From JASHPR01 sp963842355 (GTDB taxonomy: Bacteria > Actinomycetota > Actinomycetes > Streptosporangiales > Streptosporangiaceae), in the NCBI GenBank assembly GCA_963842355.1, contig CAWJGC010000013.1, forward strand, positions 310,001-374,000: a stretch of 64,000 nt of DNA, given 5' to 3'. Position 1 is the first letter of the stretch, and every line of letters begins with the position of its first letter. Made by a program: the position numbers and the translations under genes. This document shows, one piece after another, positions 55,453 through 64,000 of the stretch. Under the pieces are notes generated by a model. The model was not told the origin of the DNA and did not search any database. It worked only from the letters and a program-made list of their open reading frames with translations.

Positions 55453-55574
55453 CCACCCCCGCGACACCCCGGGCACCACCCAGCCCCGCCGGACCCATCC
55501 GGCGGGGCTTTCCGCAACCAGGACATCCCCAAGATCAGCGTCACCGACATCCTCAAGATCAACGCCGCGCAACA

Positions 55575-56607
55575 CTCGCCACCGGGCGGTCTCCACGAGA
55601 AGCCAGTGACCGAGTTGCTCTAACGAGGCAGGCCCCATCTCGAGGCGCTGCCGTGCCAGTTCCAGCAGTTCGGGATCGTCGGCCCCGGTGAAAAGCATCT
55701 GCTGGCCGGGCCCGGGCGCGCCGCGGGTGCGTGGATCCCGGAACCCCATCCCGTCGTTGCCGTCGACCTTCCACATCGCGTCCTTCATGACCTCGACACC
55801 CCTCTGGTGACCCGTGCCGTACACCAGGTACAGCGGCTGGCCGGTCTTCGGGACGATCTGGAACTGCAGCTGGAACCGGAAACCCGCCCTGCGCAGGGCT
55901 TCCCGGTAGGTGGCCAGCCACACCCGCCACCGCTCATCAGGCCGGGTTTCCCGGTCAGCGGGGTCCCAGTGCTGGCGTCCGCCGAACACCACGTCGAGCC
56001 GGGCTGACTCCACATTCGCGCGGCGGCTGAACCAGTTAGGCCCGAACGTCACGATCACCTCGCTGGCGGGGTTGTGGGCTACCCTCCTGATCAGGCTGAG
56101 CGGCACGTTGACGTTCCCCCAGCTGTCGAAGACCGCCAGAACCGGGTAGTCCCAGGCGCCGGTTTCGGTCAGCAAGCCCTCGGCGGCTGCGCCGGCCTCG
56201 GCGCGGTACACCTCAGCACAGACCGGCAGCTGATCTAACCCGCCGAACCGGCGCTCCAGCTCAGCGCGCAGATAGTCGGACCGGTCGCGGCGCTTCTCCA
56301 TGAACAACAGCTGCACCCGCTGTCGGCTCAGCTGCATCCGGTCCGCCGCCTCATGCTCCAAGAGCCTGCCCAGGGCGAAAACCGGAGAGCCTTCTTCCCC
56401 ATCCAGATACCGCCCCGGACCGGCGAATGCATCCAGGTAGGTCACCCGCGGCCACAGCCGCCCGTCCCTGGGTGAGGGCTGGAGCATGATCGGCCACCAC
56501 GCGTCGAGGTAGCTCTTGTAGAGCCTGTGCTTAGCAGCCGTGGCTGGCTCACGGCGCCACAGCACACCCACGCCACACCTCTCCACCGGACTCCCGGCCT
56601 TGGGCAA
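55575..56607 (-). pseudogene. tcmP: TcmP, three-Cys-motif partner protein, 3' end cut by transposon
   Basis: ATG 56607. The TcmP pattern is clear: ATAAKHRLYKSYLDAWWPIM, then YLDAFAGPGRYLDGEEGSP, VLAVFDSWGNVNVPL and LGHWLLVETARWRV at the break. The methyltransferase-like core with AFAGPG is complete. After 55575 the frame runs on into transposon sequence up to 55165, adding unrelated residues. The true last 35 or so codons are at 48351-48459. It is normally encoded with the DUF5131 gene now 7 kb away. Function of the pair is unknown. Confidence 0.8.
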
Positions 56608-57702
56608 TACGCTACGTGGCCGACGTCTTTACGTGAGCTAGCCACCGCGCCACTACCCGGTGGCGGTACATCTCGCGGCACCGGGGGTTACACCGGCTGC
56701 GCCTCGCTCAGCCGGGACGCCGCCTCCGCCCGGGCCCTTCGACGCCAGCGCCGCCTCGCCGCCCGCACGCCAGCGCCGCCGCCACACATACGCCGAGTTC
56801 GCCAGCCGTCGGCGCGGACGGCTACCCCGGCGGCCACGACCGCGGCGCCTTTGTCCTGCAAGCAGCAGGGTGACCAATGGAAGGCCGCCCACCGCCGGTA
56901 GATCCGCCGGTTCGAGCACGCATTGATGCCATTTGAGAAGGGCATCGTCACCTGTGCCCAGCGCATGCCCTCGCCTCAACCGCGCTAGCAATGGTCAATG
57001 CCCCGGTCCCGGCATGCGCCGACCCGAAGGGCTACTACGGGCAGACGATGTCGAACCTGGTCATTGCAGGCACTGCGGCGTCCCGCGGCGAAGCACTGTC
57101 CGAGCTCGGCGCGCTGACCCCCATGGAGAACGCCTCGACGCTCTTGACCGAACTGGCCGTGGAGCTGAAGCAGGCCATCGGCTCTCGCAAGCGCTGACCT
57201 GCGCGTTTGCGCCGTGGGTACCCCGCTAGCACGCGGGTGGCACGACCTGCCAGACGGCCCGGAAAGCCAGAGGGCCGCCCGGTGGTATGCCGGGTGGACC
57301 GGCGCCGCACCCGGATCCCTGGCCCTGGCCCCAGCTTCGGCTGCGCAAACCCCGGTGAGGCCTGCGAGCGGTACACCGACTCCCTCCGGTACCGTTACGG
57401 CCCTGCCCCGCAGCCCGCGCGCCGGGGCTGGTTGCCAAGGTTCCGCAGCCGGAGGACGCCGACGGCCAGGCCCGCAAGCCTGCCGCTACCCTGAAACGGG
57501 CGAAACGGGCGCAGAGAGGTAATTCCGGCCGGAGTGTCAGAGGCAGGCATGCGCAAGTGTCGCGTCCCTGCACCGATCCGGTGATAGGAGAGCCAGAAGG
57601 GCTGAACCGGGCGGAGTGTGCGAGGCAGGTAGCGCGCCCGGCCCGCTGGAGTTAGGCATTTCTACTCAGACTCGGGCCGCCGCCCTCGGGTAGCGTCTCG
57701 GC
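56608..57702. other. Region without confident genes, one possible small ORF
   Basis: About 1.1 kb. The only frame with plausible composition is 56991-57197 on the plus strand. The other frames are Arg/Pro-rich, have no recognisable domain, and look non-coding. The part just upstream of 57703 presumably carries the promoter of the LRAT-like gene. Confidence 0.35.
56991..57197 (+). CDS. Possible small unknown protein
   Basis: 68 residues from ATG 56991 with a balanced composition (MSNLVIAGTAASRGEALSEL, ending in ELAVELKQAIGSRKR). No domain is recognised and there is no strong ribosome site. It might be a remnant of a longer protein. Kept only because its amino-acid use is more protein-like than that of other frames here. 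Confidence 0.25.
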   Translation: MVNAPVPACADPKGYYGQTMSNLVIAGTAASRGEALSELGALTPMENASTLLTELAVELKQAIGSRKR

Positions 57703-58338
57703 ATGAACGGTAGATTTCAGCCCGGTGACCACCTGCATGTACGGCGCTCGCCTGGCTACTACCACCACGGCATCTACATCAGCGACGACCGAGTCATCCA
57801 GTTCGGCAGCGGCGTCACGCTCCGGAACAAGGGCGGTACGGCCATCAACGCGGTCACGCTCGAGGACTTCGAGAACGGCGGGACCGCCCGGGTCGTCCGC
57901 CACGGATACGGAAGCTGGTTCACCGGCTGGCACCCGCCCGCCGACGAACCATGGAAGATCATCGAGCGCGCCGAGTTCCTGCTGAAACTGCAGCCGAAGA
58001 TGCAGTACAACCTGATCGGCCGCAACTGCGAGACCATCGCCAACATGTGCGTCAGCGGCGCCTGGACCGAGAGCTACCAGGTCCGCAGATTCTTCGGCGC
58101 CCGCGCCATCGGCAGCGCTGCATTCCTCTTCTGGCTCGGCCGCCGCTCCCGCGCGAACCTGCCGCTCCCGCGATGGTCGCTCGCGGGAGCGGCAGGAATC
58201 GTGTGGGTAGGGTCCAGCATCGGCACGATCGCGCTCTACAACAATCAGATCAAACAGCTCTGGGCCGAGATCCGCGACGACTGGTTCGCCCACGAGCGCC
58301 TGCTGGACGAAGACCCACGCAACGGGTTGACGGGCTGA
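57703..58338 (+). CDS. LRAT/NlpC-P60-like acyltransferase or hydrolase
   Basis: 211 residues. The lecithin retinol acyltransferase pattern is visible: GDHLHVRRSPGYYHHGIYIS with the catalytic His, and NLIGRNCETIANMCVSG with the catalytic Cys. Two hydrophobic segments in the last 80 residues suggest membrane anchoring. Bacterial relatives may act on lipids or peptidoglycan; the substrate is not known. It is followed 84 bp later by the possible HEPN gene. Confidence 0.75.
   Translation: MNGRFQPGDHLHVRRSPGYYHHGIYISDDRVIQFGSGVTLRNKGGTAINAVTLEDFENGGTARVVRHGYGSWFTGWHPPADEPWKIIERAEFLLKLQPKMQYNLIGRNCETIANMCVSGAWTESYQVRRFFGARAIGSAAFLFWLGRRSRANLPLPRWSLAGAAGIVWVGSSIGTIALYNNQIKQLWAEIRDDWFAHERLLDEDPRNGLTG
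58159..58195. repeat. Perfect 15-bp hairpin inside LRAT-like gene
   Basis: CTGCCGCTCCCGCGA and TCGCGGGAGCGGCAG pair fully around a 7-base loop. The hairpin lies in the coding sequence just before the last membrane segment. It may be chance in GC-rich sequence or affect the mRNA. Confidence 0.5.
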
Positions 58339-58422
58339 TGGCCGCTAGGTCACCGCAAGCACCCCGGGTCCCTCCCGGCGAAAACCGGGCACCGAACCGC
58401 CCACGGCTTCTACGGTTACCCG

Positions 58423-59127
58423 ATGACCCGCGAGGAAGAATGGCAGCGCTGGCGTGAGCGGTACGACAAGACGCACAACGGCGTCATCCGCCTCTTCCAC
58501 GACCGCGCCATCTGGCGGACCATCCTCGGGATGCTCGACGCCAACCCGTCCGTAGCCCGCGGCGGCTTCGGCGAGTACTGGCTTGGATCCTGCTACACCA
58601 CGACCCAGCTCATCGGCATCCGCAGGGAAACGGCGGGTGACGATCAGAGCATCGGCATCCGCCGATCCCTCAACAACCTCGCCAGCAACCCAAGGATGGC
58701 AACGCGCGCTTGGTACCGGCAGCAGATCTCCCAGCATGGTCACCCGGACGAGGATCCCGACCGCCTGTTCAACCGGTTCGCCGGGCTCGCCCGAGCGTTC
58801 ATCGACCCAGGGCTCGTGCAGAAGGACATCGGCGCTCTGGACGCTGTCATCGACCGCGTGAACCTCTACACGACGAAGGCCCTCGCCCACCGCGACGACC
58901 CCCTCAAGGGCGGACCGCCCCCGCCTGTCATCACCTGGGCCGATCTTGACGACGCGATCGACACTGTCGGAAGGATCCACAAGGAGTACTTCAGCCTGTG
59001 CCATCCAGGTGAAACGCTCGGCATCCTCACCCCGCTCATATCACCAGGCTGGATACAGATGTTCGGCAGTGCATGGATGTCGGCCGGGTTCACCATGCCG
59101 GATAGATTCAGCTTCGAGCCCGACTGA
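58423..59127 (+). CDS. Unknown protein, possibly HEPN/AbiU2-like
   Basis: 234 residues, largely helical. LYTTKALAHRDDP resembles the R/N-x4-6-H motif of HEPN ribonucleases, and the spread of Trp/His residues (WRERYDKTHNGVIRLFHD) is AbiU2-like. This is a weak motif match only. Its place beside mobile elements, defence genes and the LRAT-like gene would suit an abortive-infection role. Confidence 0.45.
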   Translation: MTREEEWQRWRERYDKTHNGVIRLFHDRAIWRTILGMLDANPSVARGGFGEYWLGSCYTTTQLIGIRRETAGDDQSIGIRRSLNNLASNPRMATRAWYRQQISQHGHPDEDPDRLFNRFAGLARAFIDPGLVQKDIGALDAVIDRVNLYTTKALAHRDDPLKGGPPPPVITWADLDDAIDTVGRIHKEYFSLCHPGETLGILTPLISPGWIQMFGSAWMSAGFTMPDRFSFEPD

Positions 59128-59214
59128 TGCGGCAAATCAGCCCGGAGCGTAAAGCACGCCGAGCATCCTGGCAGCCATGAGCAGCCTCACCCGCGTAGAC
59201 TCGGCCGCAATGCG

Positions 59215-59560
59215 ATGAGCGCGACCGCCATCGCGTTCTACGTCACCGCGGCAACCATCATCCCGGTGTTCTTCCTCGCCATCGCCGTACGGGGCCGCAT
59301 GTACGCCGACCTGCTCGGTATGCACGGGCGCTCGCGCTCAACAGGCGCACCGCGCTCGCGCGCCGCACGCACCCGGAAACCATCGCCACCGCCCGGCCGA
59401 CTGGAATATGGCTGTCCGTCGCGACGGTGACCGGCTTGCTATGGCTAGCCCGCCTGGCTCATCCCGATCGCCGGGTTCTTCGACGAGGAAGCGGCCATTG
59501 CCGCCCTGTACGGGCTGTCCCACCGCGAAGAGCGTGAGCCCGGCACTACACCACGGGGCC
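59215..59560 (+). pseudogene. Small membrane protein, frame-broken
   Basis: ATG 59215 starts a hydrophobic helix (AIAFYVTAATIIPVFFLAIA). After shifts near 59335 and 59455, other frames give PTGIWLSVATVTGLLWLARL and LIPIAGFFDEEAAIAALYG. Together they look like one two- or three-helix membrane protein. Function is unknown. Confidence 0.4.
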
Positions 59561-59843
59561 CAGAATGGGCAAAACGGACACAGAGGGCTGATGTCGGCCC
59601 AGCGCGACCCGGCCCGGCGCAGGTAACGCCCTCAGTACCGCTACGGCGCTGCGGCGCTCAAGGACGCGGCGCTGCCTGCGGCTTGGCGAGCAGCCTGGCG
59701 ATTGCCTACCCGTCAGGTCCCGGATGGCTGCGACCTCGCGCCAGGCCATCAGTTCGGCCCAGCCATGTCTGGCCGATCTGGCGCGGAGGTGCTGTCACAC
59801 GGGCCGGCGGGACGGCCGAGACAATCCGGTAGGAAGCAGTCCT

Positions 59844-60221
59844 TCAGTACCCAATGAGCAAGATCTCGTCGAACGGGAGCTTCGGCCGCTGAGATGCGTA
59901 GATCGCGTCTAATTGGTTGCGCGTCTTCTCATAGGCCGGGGTGGCGTACTCCCGCTGTCCGGACATGAAGCGGTAGCGCAGCGCACTGGCATAAGCAGTG
60001 TCATGTTGAGGGCATCCAGGATTAACGACGTTCGGACGATGTCTCGGTAGTCCGCGTTGTTCGACGCCCCTCGGCTAGCCTCGACCTCGACTGCGATACC
60101 GAGCTCGTCGTGAAAAGCGCCGATCTCGTAGTTGACCTCCGCTCTCCCGTTCTCGCCGAAGAAGACCGGACGGCGGATCGTGGCTGATCTTGTCTTCCCG
60201 CTCTCGACCACGTAACCGAGC
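59844..60221 (-). pseudogene. Endonuclease-like (PD-(D/E)XK-type) remnant
   Basis: The minus strand reads EVNYEIGAFHDELGIAVEVE, then NADYRDIVRTSLILDAL, which resembles the core of a restriction-type nuclease with E-x-E. A frameshift near 59985 leads to YRFMSGQREYATPAYEKTRN and the ending DEILLIGY. The N terminus is lost at the junction with the IS701-like remnant. The nuclease assignment is tentative. Confidence 0.4.
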
Positions 60222-60609
60222 GCTAGCTCTCCGGGCAGAACAGCCGCCAGTCCGCCGCGCTGGAGGCATGCTCGTTCACCAGGTGCACGCTCACCCCGAC
60301 CTGGCAGTTGCCGATCTTGCCCAGCGTCCCGGAGTACTGCCGGGCCACGCACGGCGACGCGGGCCCGTCCTTCGGGAACCCGGTGTCGTCCACCACCAGC
60401 GCATCCACCGGCTGGCTGGACGCGAACCACCGCGCCACATTCCGCCGCACCGCCGTGTAGTCCCAGGTCGAGGACGTGATGAACTGCTGCAGCCGCTGAT
60501 GATCTACCCCCAGCCGCTCCGCCATGGGCTGCATCGACTTGCGCCGCCCGTCGGTCAGCAGCCCGCGGACATACAACTCCCCAGCCGCCCGCTGATCGCT
60601 GCGCGCTAA

Positions 60610-61696
60610 CGACGTGGTGCGTAATTGGGTGATCATGGACGGGGCATGATGATCGCGGCGTGTCGGTCGTTGGATAGCGAACGGCCGCACAAGATCATGA
60701 GTCGGTGTCTAAGCGATCATGGGCTCGTGCGGCCTTGAGCCATTCTGCCTTCATCGGGATCTCCCGTCATCACCTGGGCCAGGTGGTGGCCGAACTGGCC
60801 GGCCCGTGGCAGGCACGGCGGGAGTCTGAGCTGCGCCGCCGCCGCGGCCAGGAGCGCCGCCGCGCGGAGGGCGCCGGGCGCCGCCATGAGCTGGTGTTCA
60901 CCGACCGGGTGCTGGTCACCCTCGCGGTGTTGCGGCTGCAGATCCCGCACGCCGCGCTGGCGCACATGTATGACGTGCACCGCTCCACGGTGACCCGGGC
61001 GGTGCGGGAGGTCCGGCCGCTGCTGGCCGGGCGGGGCTATGCCACCGCGCAGGGCCGGCGGCTTTGCACGCTCGCTGACGTGTTCGCCTACGCCGCCGCC
61101 AGCGGGATCACGCTGCGGGTCGACGCCAGCGAGATCCAGGTTCGCCGCCCCCCGGCGCACCGGCCCGGCCGACGGGCGTTCGTGTCCGGCAAGAAGAAGA
61201 TGAACACCATCAAGTTCACCAAGATCTGCGACCACCGCGGCCGGACCCTGCTGGACGCCGCGTTCCGGCCCGGCCGCCAGCACGACCAGACCGCCCTGCG
61301 CACCGACGGCATCGACGACCTGCTCGAACAGTTCCCCGACGTGCACGCCGAGATGGACGCCGGCTACCGCGGTATGCACCGCGACCACCCCGGCCAGGTC
61401 AGCGTCCCGCCGAAGAAACCAGCCAAAGACGCGGCCCCCGAGGTAATCCAAGCCTGGGAGCAGGCCCGCCACCGCCAGTCCTCGACACGGATCTGCGTGG
61501 AGCACGCCATCGCCGACAGCAAGAACTGGCGGCCCCTGCAACGCTGGACCGGCAGGCGCGACGACCTGCCAGAGACCATCCAGGCCATCGGCTCACTAAT
61601 ATCCGACCGCGCCGCCGCCCGGTAACCCGCCGCTACTCACCGATCACACAGCCACCCCAAGCAAGGACGCCCCGACCCTAACTGCGCACCACGTCG
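60610..61696 (+). mobile_element. IS5-family insertion sequence
   Basis: The left end CGACGTGGTGCGTAATT and the inverted right end CGACGTGGTGCGCAGTT form imperfect terminal repeats. TAA flanks the element on both sides (60607-60609 and 61697-61699), a 3-bp target duplication. It lies inside the IS701-like transposase gene. Confidence 0.8.
60705..61625 (+). CDS. IS5-family transposase
   Basis: 306 residues. A Tc3/HTH_Tnp_4-like domain (VFTDRVLVTLAVLRLQIPHA, then LAHMYDVHRSTVTRAVREV) precedes a DDE core: Asp in LRVDASEIQV, Asp in AEMDAGYRGM and Glu in ICVEHAIADSKNW. The length and all catalytic acids are normal. The gene fills the insertion sequence. Confidence 0.85.
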   Translation: MSKRSWARAALSHSAFIGISRHHLGQVVAELAGPWQARRESELRRRRGQERRRAEGAGRRHELVFTDRVLVTLAVLRLQIPHAALAHMYDVHRSTVTRAVREVRPLLAGRGYATAQGRRLCTLADVFAYAAASGITLRVDASEIQVRRPPAHRPGRRAFVSGKKKMNTIKFTKICDHRGRTLLDAAFRPGRQHDQTALRTDGIDDLLEQFPDVHAEMDAGYRGMHRDHPGQVSVPPKKPAKDAAPEVIQAWEQARHRQSSTRICVEHAIADSKNWRPLQRWTGRRDDLPETIQAIGSLISDRAAAR

Positions 61697-61966
61697 TAAG
61701 CCACCGAGCATCTCCCCCGCGAAAGCCAGCAACCGGGGCCGGACCTCCGCGATCTCCTCATTGGTCATGCCGGTATAACACCGCAGAACCCGGCAGCCAT
61801 ACCTGACCTAACAAAGTACTACTAGGGCACCTTCGGTGCCACGACTTTGACGACGTTAGTCCTGAGTTAGCCGGGCGGTCGCCGGGGAGCGGGGGTGGGT
61901 GGACTCAGGCGGCGGTGGGGGACTGTAATTTCAAGGGTGTAACTCCTGACAAGCAGGGAGACACCA

Positions 61967-62461
61967 GTGACAGACGTGACGAAGACCCAGAGCCCGGATC
62001 GTGCGGGGCTGCCGGCGGCCGATGAGCAGCTGCTGCGGGAGCTGACCGAGCGGGCCCGTACCGGCGGGCTGCAGCTGGCTGGCGAGGGCGGGCTGCTGGG
62101 GAAGCTGACCAAGATGGTCATCGAGGGCGCCCTGGAAGGCGAGCTCGACGATCACCTCGGCTATGAGAAGAATGACCCGGCAGGCCGTGACGGCGGCAAT
62201 TCCCGCAATGGCCACCGCGCCAAGACCGTGATCACAGATACCGGGCCGGTGGAGATCACCGTGCCGCGTGACCGGGATTCCAGCTTCGAGCCCAGAATCG
62301 TCGCCAAAAGGCAGCGGCGGCTCACCGGAGTCGACAACATGGTGATTTCCCTGTCGGCCAAGGGCCTGACACACGGGGAGATCGCCGCGCACCTGGCCGA
62401 GGTGTACGGCGCTGAGGTCTCCAAGCAGACCATTACCAGTGTCCATTCACGGGGTCCGTGA
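61967..62461 (+). pseudogene. IS256-family transposase, N-terminal part only
   Basis: 164 residues. The IS256 N-terminal region is clear: GALEGELDDHLGYEKNDPAG, then GNSRNGHRAKTVITDTGPVE and VPRDRDSSFEPRIV. The match ends after EVSKQTIT, where the IS66-type element interrupts the gene. The DDE core is missing in this window. Confidence 0.8.
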
Positions 62462-62607
62462 TCTGGTGTCAGGCTGTGTCCATTCAGGGGTGCGCCTGAA
62501 CTGCAGGGTTGCTGGGGGTGGTCTGGGTCGATGGGGGCCCGCGGTGCGTGACACGCGGTGGTCGTGATGCTTGATCTCGGGCCCGCGGGTGCGCAAGATC
62601 CTGTGTT

Positions 62608-64000
62608 GTGTCCGGGGAGTCCGATCAGCCGCTGGTTGGTGGGCTTCGTGCTGAGATCGGGCGGTTGCGGTTGGCGGTAGGGGGCCCGGACGTCGAGTTG
62701 GTGGTGTTGCGTCACCTTCGGGATGTCGAGCTGCCCCTGATGTGGTCGGTGATCGAGTCGCAGGCGGCGAGGCTGGCGGTGCTGGAGCCGCTGCAGGGTC
62801 TGCTGGATGTCGAGGACCCTCAACTGCTGGCGGTGGTGAGGGCTCAGGCGCTGCGGATCGCGGAGTTGGAGCGTCGACTCGGGGCTGGCAGCGATGATTC
62901 GGGTGTTCCCTCCTCGAAGGAGTCGATCGAGGCGCGAGCGCGGGGCAAGGCCGAACGCCGGGAGCGGAGGGCGCAGCGGGACACCGGCGCCTCGTTGCGG
63001 GAGCGGTCGAAGGACCGCAGGCGTGGTGGGCAGCCGGGTCATCCCGGGCGTGGTCTGGTCCGGGATCTGGCTCCGCAGCATCGTGAGCGGCTTGACTCGC
63101 CGGTCGGGTGCCGTGGGTGCGGGGGCGAGCTGAATGATGCCCAGGACGCGGGGACGGCGTGGTCGCAGATCTGGGACGTGAAGGTGGTCCCGTGGCGGAC
63201 GGAGTTCCTGCTGCCGCGGCGTAGGTGCGCCTGTTGCGGGAAGACCACCACGGCGGTGCCACCGGGCGGGTTGGTGAACGGGATCAGCTTCGGGCCGGTG
63301 CTGAATGCCGCGGCGGTGGCGTTGACCAGTTTCGGGAACGTGCCGGCCGAGCGGGCGGCCACCTTGGTCCAGATGCTGTTCGGGCAGAGCGTGTCGGCCG
63401 GGTTCGTCGACCGGGCCAACGCCCGTCTGGCGCAGACGTTGACCGAGGCCGGGTTCGTCGAGGCGATGAAGGCTGCCCTGCTGGCCGAGCCCGTACTTAC
63501 AGCCGACGAGTCACCGGTCGAGGTGGTCACCCCGGCCACCGGCCAGGCCGACGACCAGGCCAGTGGGCAGCAGGCCAGTGATGAACCCCTCGCCGTGATC
63601 ACCGATCCCGGCCCCGGCACGGCTGCCGGGAAGGCCCCGGGCACGGCCGCCGGGAAGGCGGAGCCGGGATCTCCGCACGTCTTGGTGACCCGTACCCCGG
63701 ACGAGCGGCTGGTGTGGCTGAGCGGGTTGCGTTCGCGCCGCCACGAGGAGGTGACCGCCTTCCTGCGCGGCTACACCGGATTCCTCATCGTGGACGGGTT
63801 CCGCGGCTACCAGGGGTTGCTGACCTGCGAGAAACCCGTGCTGGCCGGGATCCAGCAGTGCTGTCAGCACATCTTCAGGCGCACAAAGCAGGTCGGCAAG
63901 CTCGGCCCCGGCGGCCTGCAATCGTGGGCCAGGAGGGTCGCCGACGTGCTGAAAGAGGCGCACACCGCCGTCGAGGCGGCCAAGGCCCGCGGGGACAGCG
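62608..64000 (+). CDS. IS66-type transposase (3' end outside window)
   Basis: The frame is open from GTG 62608 to the right edge, at least 464 residues. A coiled N-terminal region is followed by RRGGQPGHPGRGL, a Cys zinc-finger zone (CRGCGGELN and CACCGKTT) and the catalytic core with TADESPVEVV, FLIVDGFRGYQ and QCCQHIFRR. This order is typical of IS66 TnpC-like enzymes. It truncates the IS256-family transposase gene on its left. Confidence 0.75.
   Translation, partial: MSGESDQPLVGGLRAEIGRLRLAVGGPDVELVVLRHLRDVELPLMWSVIESQAARLAVLEPLQGLLDVEDPQLLAVVRAQALRIAELERRLGAGSDDSGVPSSKESIEARARGKAERRERRAQRDTGASLRERSKDRRRGGQPGHPGRGLVRDLAPQHRERLDSPVGCRGCGGELNDAQDAGTAWSQIWDVKVVPWRTEFLLPRRRCACCGKTTTAVPPGGLVNGISFGPVLNAAAVALTSFGNVPAERAATLVQMLFGQSVSAGFVDRANARLAQTLTEAGFVEAMKAALLAEPVLTADESPVEVVTPATGQADDQASGQQASDEPLAVITDPGPGTAAGKAPGTAAGKAEPGSPHVLVTRTPDERLVWLSGLRSRRHEEVTAFLRGYTGFLIVDGFRGYQGLLTCEKPVLAGIQQCCQHIFRRTKQVGKLGPGGLQSWARRVADVLKEAHTAVEAAKARGDS

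Larger units (their letters stand above)
48460..55574 (+). mobile_element. Tn7/Tn5053-like transposon inserted in tcmP
   Basis: The element starts TGTTAGGCGAC and ends GCCGCGCAACA, giving the TGT/ACA termini of the Tn7/Mu-like class. CTCGC flanks both sides (48455-48459 and 55575-55579), a 5-bp target duplication. The 7115-bp interior codes for a DUF6431 protein, a TniA/TnsB-like transposase, a small unknown protein and a TniB/TnsC-like ATPase, plus a RIT element inside the transposase gene. No resolvase, TnsD/TniQ or cargo gene is seen. Confidence 0.8.
60222..61768 (-). pseudogene. IS701-like transposase, split by an IS5-family element and 3'-truncated
   Basis: ATG 61768 begins MTNEEIAEVRPRLLAFAGEM, then LGG, and the gene is interrupted at 61699. 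It resumes at 60606 with RSDQRAAGELYVRGLLTDGR and MQPMAERLGVDHQRLQQFIT. The first DDE acid is in LVVDDTGFPKDG. The frame ends at FCPES, where the endonuclease-like remnant joins. Removing the IS5-family element and one TAA copy restores GGLARSDQRAAG in one frame. Confidence 0.75.

Noticed and set aside
57207..57522. Two overlapping plus-strand frames
   Set aside because: Both are Arg/Pro/Ala-rich without recognisable motifs or ribosome sites.

Overview
The window comes from a high-GC actinobacterium. Its genes use strongly GC-ending codons and many GTG starts. It carries an ECF sigma/anti-sigma pair, a PspC protein, actinobacterial-style tRNAs, and many enzymes typical of soil Streptomyces- or Streptosporangium-like organisms. 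I cannot place it more closely from sequence alone.

Left edge to 3.5 kb: a TPR-repeat membrane protein runs off the left edge. A decayed excisionase-integrase pair lies beside tRNA-Lys, followed by a second integrase remnant and a PIN-toxin remnant. This is the scar of an older integrated element.

3.6-24.4 kb is ordinary chromosome with intact genes. It starts with a lipid/membrane block: phosphatidylserine decarboxylase and synthase face a fatty-acid desaturase, an ATP/ADP-translocase-like carrier with a cyclic-nucleotide domain, and a cyclic-nucleotide-domain patatin lipase. Metabolic and stress genes follow: thioesterase, sigma/anti-sigma, MBL hydrolase, NUDIX, amidohydrolase, M50 protease, dioxygenase, alpha/beta hydrolase, YoaK, quinone oxidoreductase, DSD1 enzyme, glutaryl-CoA dehydrogenase and PspC.

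24.65-31.3 kb: tRNA-Glu, tRNA-Asp and tRNA-Phe mark the edge of a large accessory island. A transposon with 14-bp inverted ends, itself carrying an IS3 element, separates tRNA-Phe from a tyrosine integrase. Degenerate mobilisation genes (MobC/relaxase) come next.

31.35-46.7 kb holds a minus-strand BREX phage-defence operon of type 1 layout. In transcription order it is HTH protein, brxE-like, brxA, brxB, brxC, RelA/SpoT-domain gene, a small unknown gene, pglX, pglZ, brxL. The RelA/SpoT gene and its small partner between brxC and pglX are the most unusual content. brxC, the RelA/SpoT gene and pglX are each cut by two single-base insertions, all six inside about 3.6 kb. The rest of the operon is intact apart from the leading HTH gene.

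47.2-56.6 kb: an XRE regulator with a palindromic operator sits upstream of a three-Cys-motif gene (DUF5131). Its convergent partner tcmP has been split by a Tn7/Tn5053-like transposon with TGT/ACA ends and a 5-bp target duplication. That transposon's transposase gene is in turn split by a RIT element (three tyrosine recombinases, 86-bp perfect inverted repeats).

56.6-64 kb is a graveyard of accessory genes and insertion sequences: an LRAT-like hydrolase, a possible HEPN protein, an endonuclease-like remnant, an IS701-like transposase split by an IS5-family element, a truncated IS256 transposase, and an IS66-type transposase that runs off the right edge.
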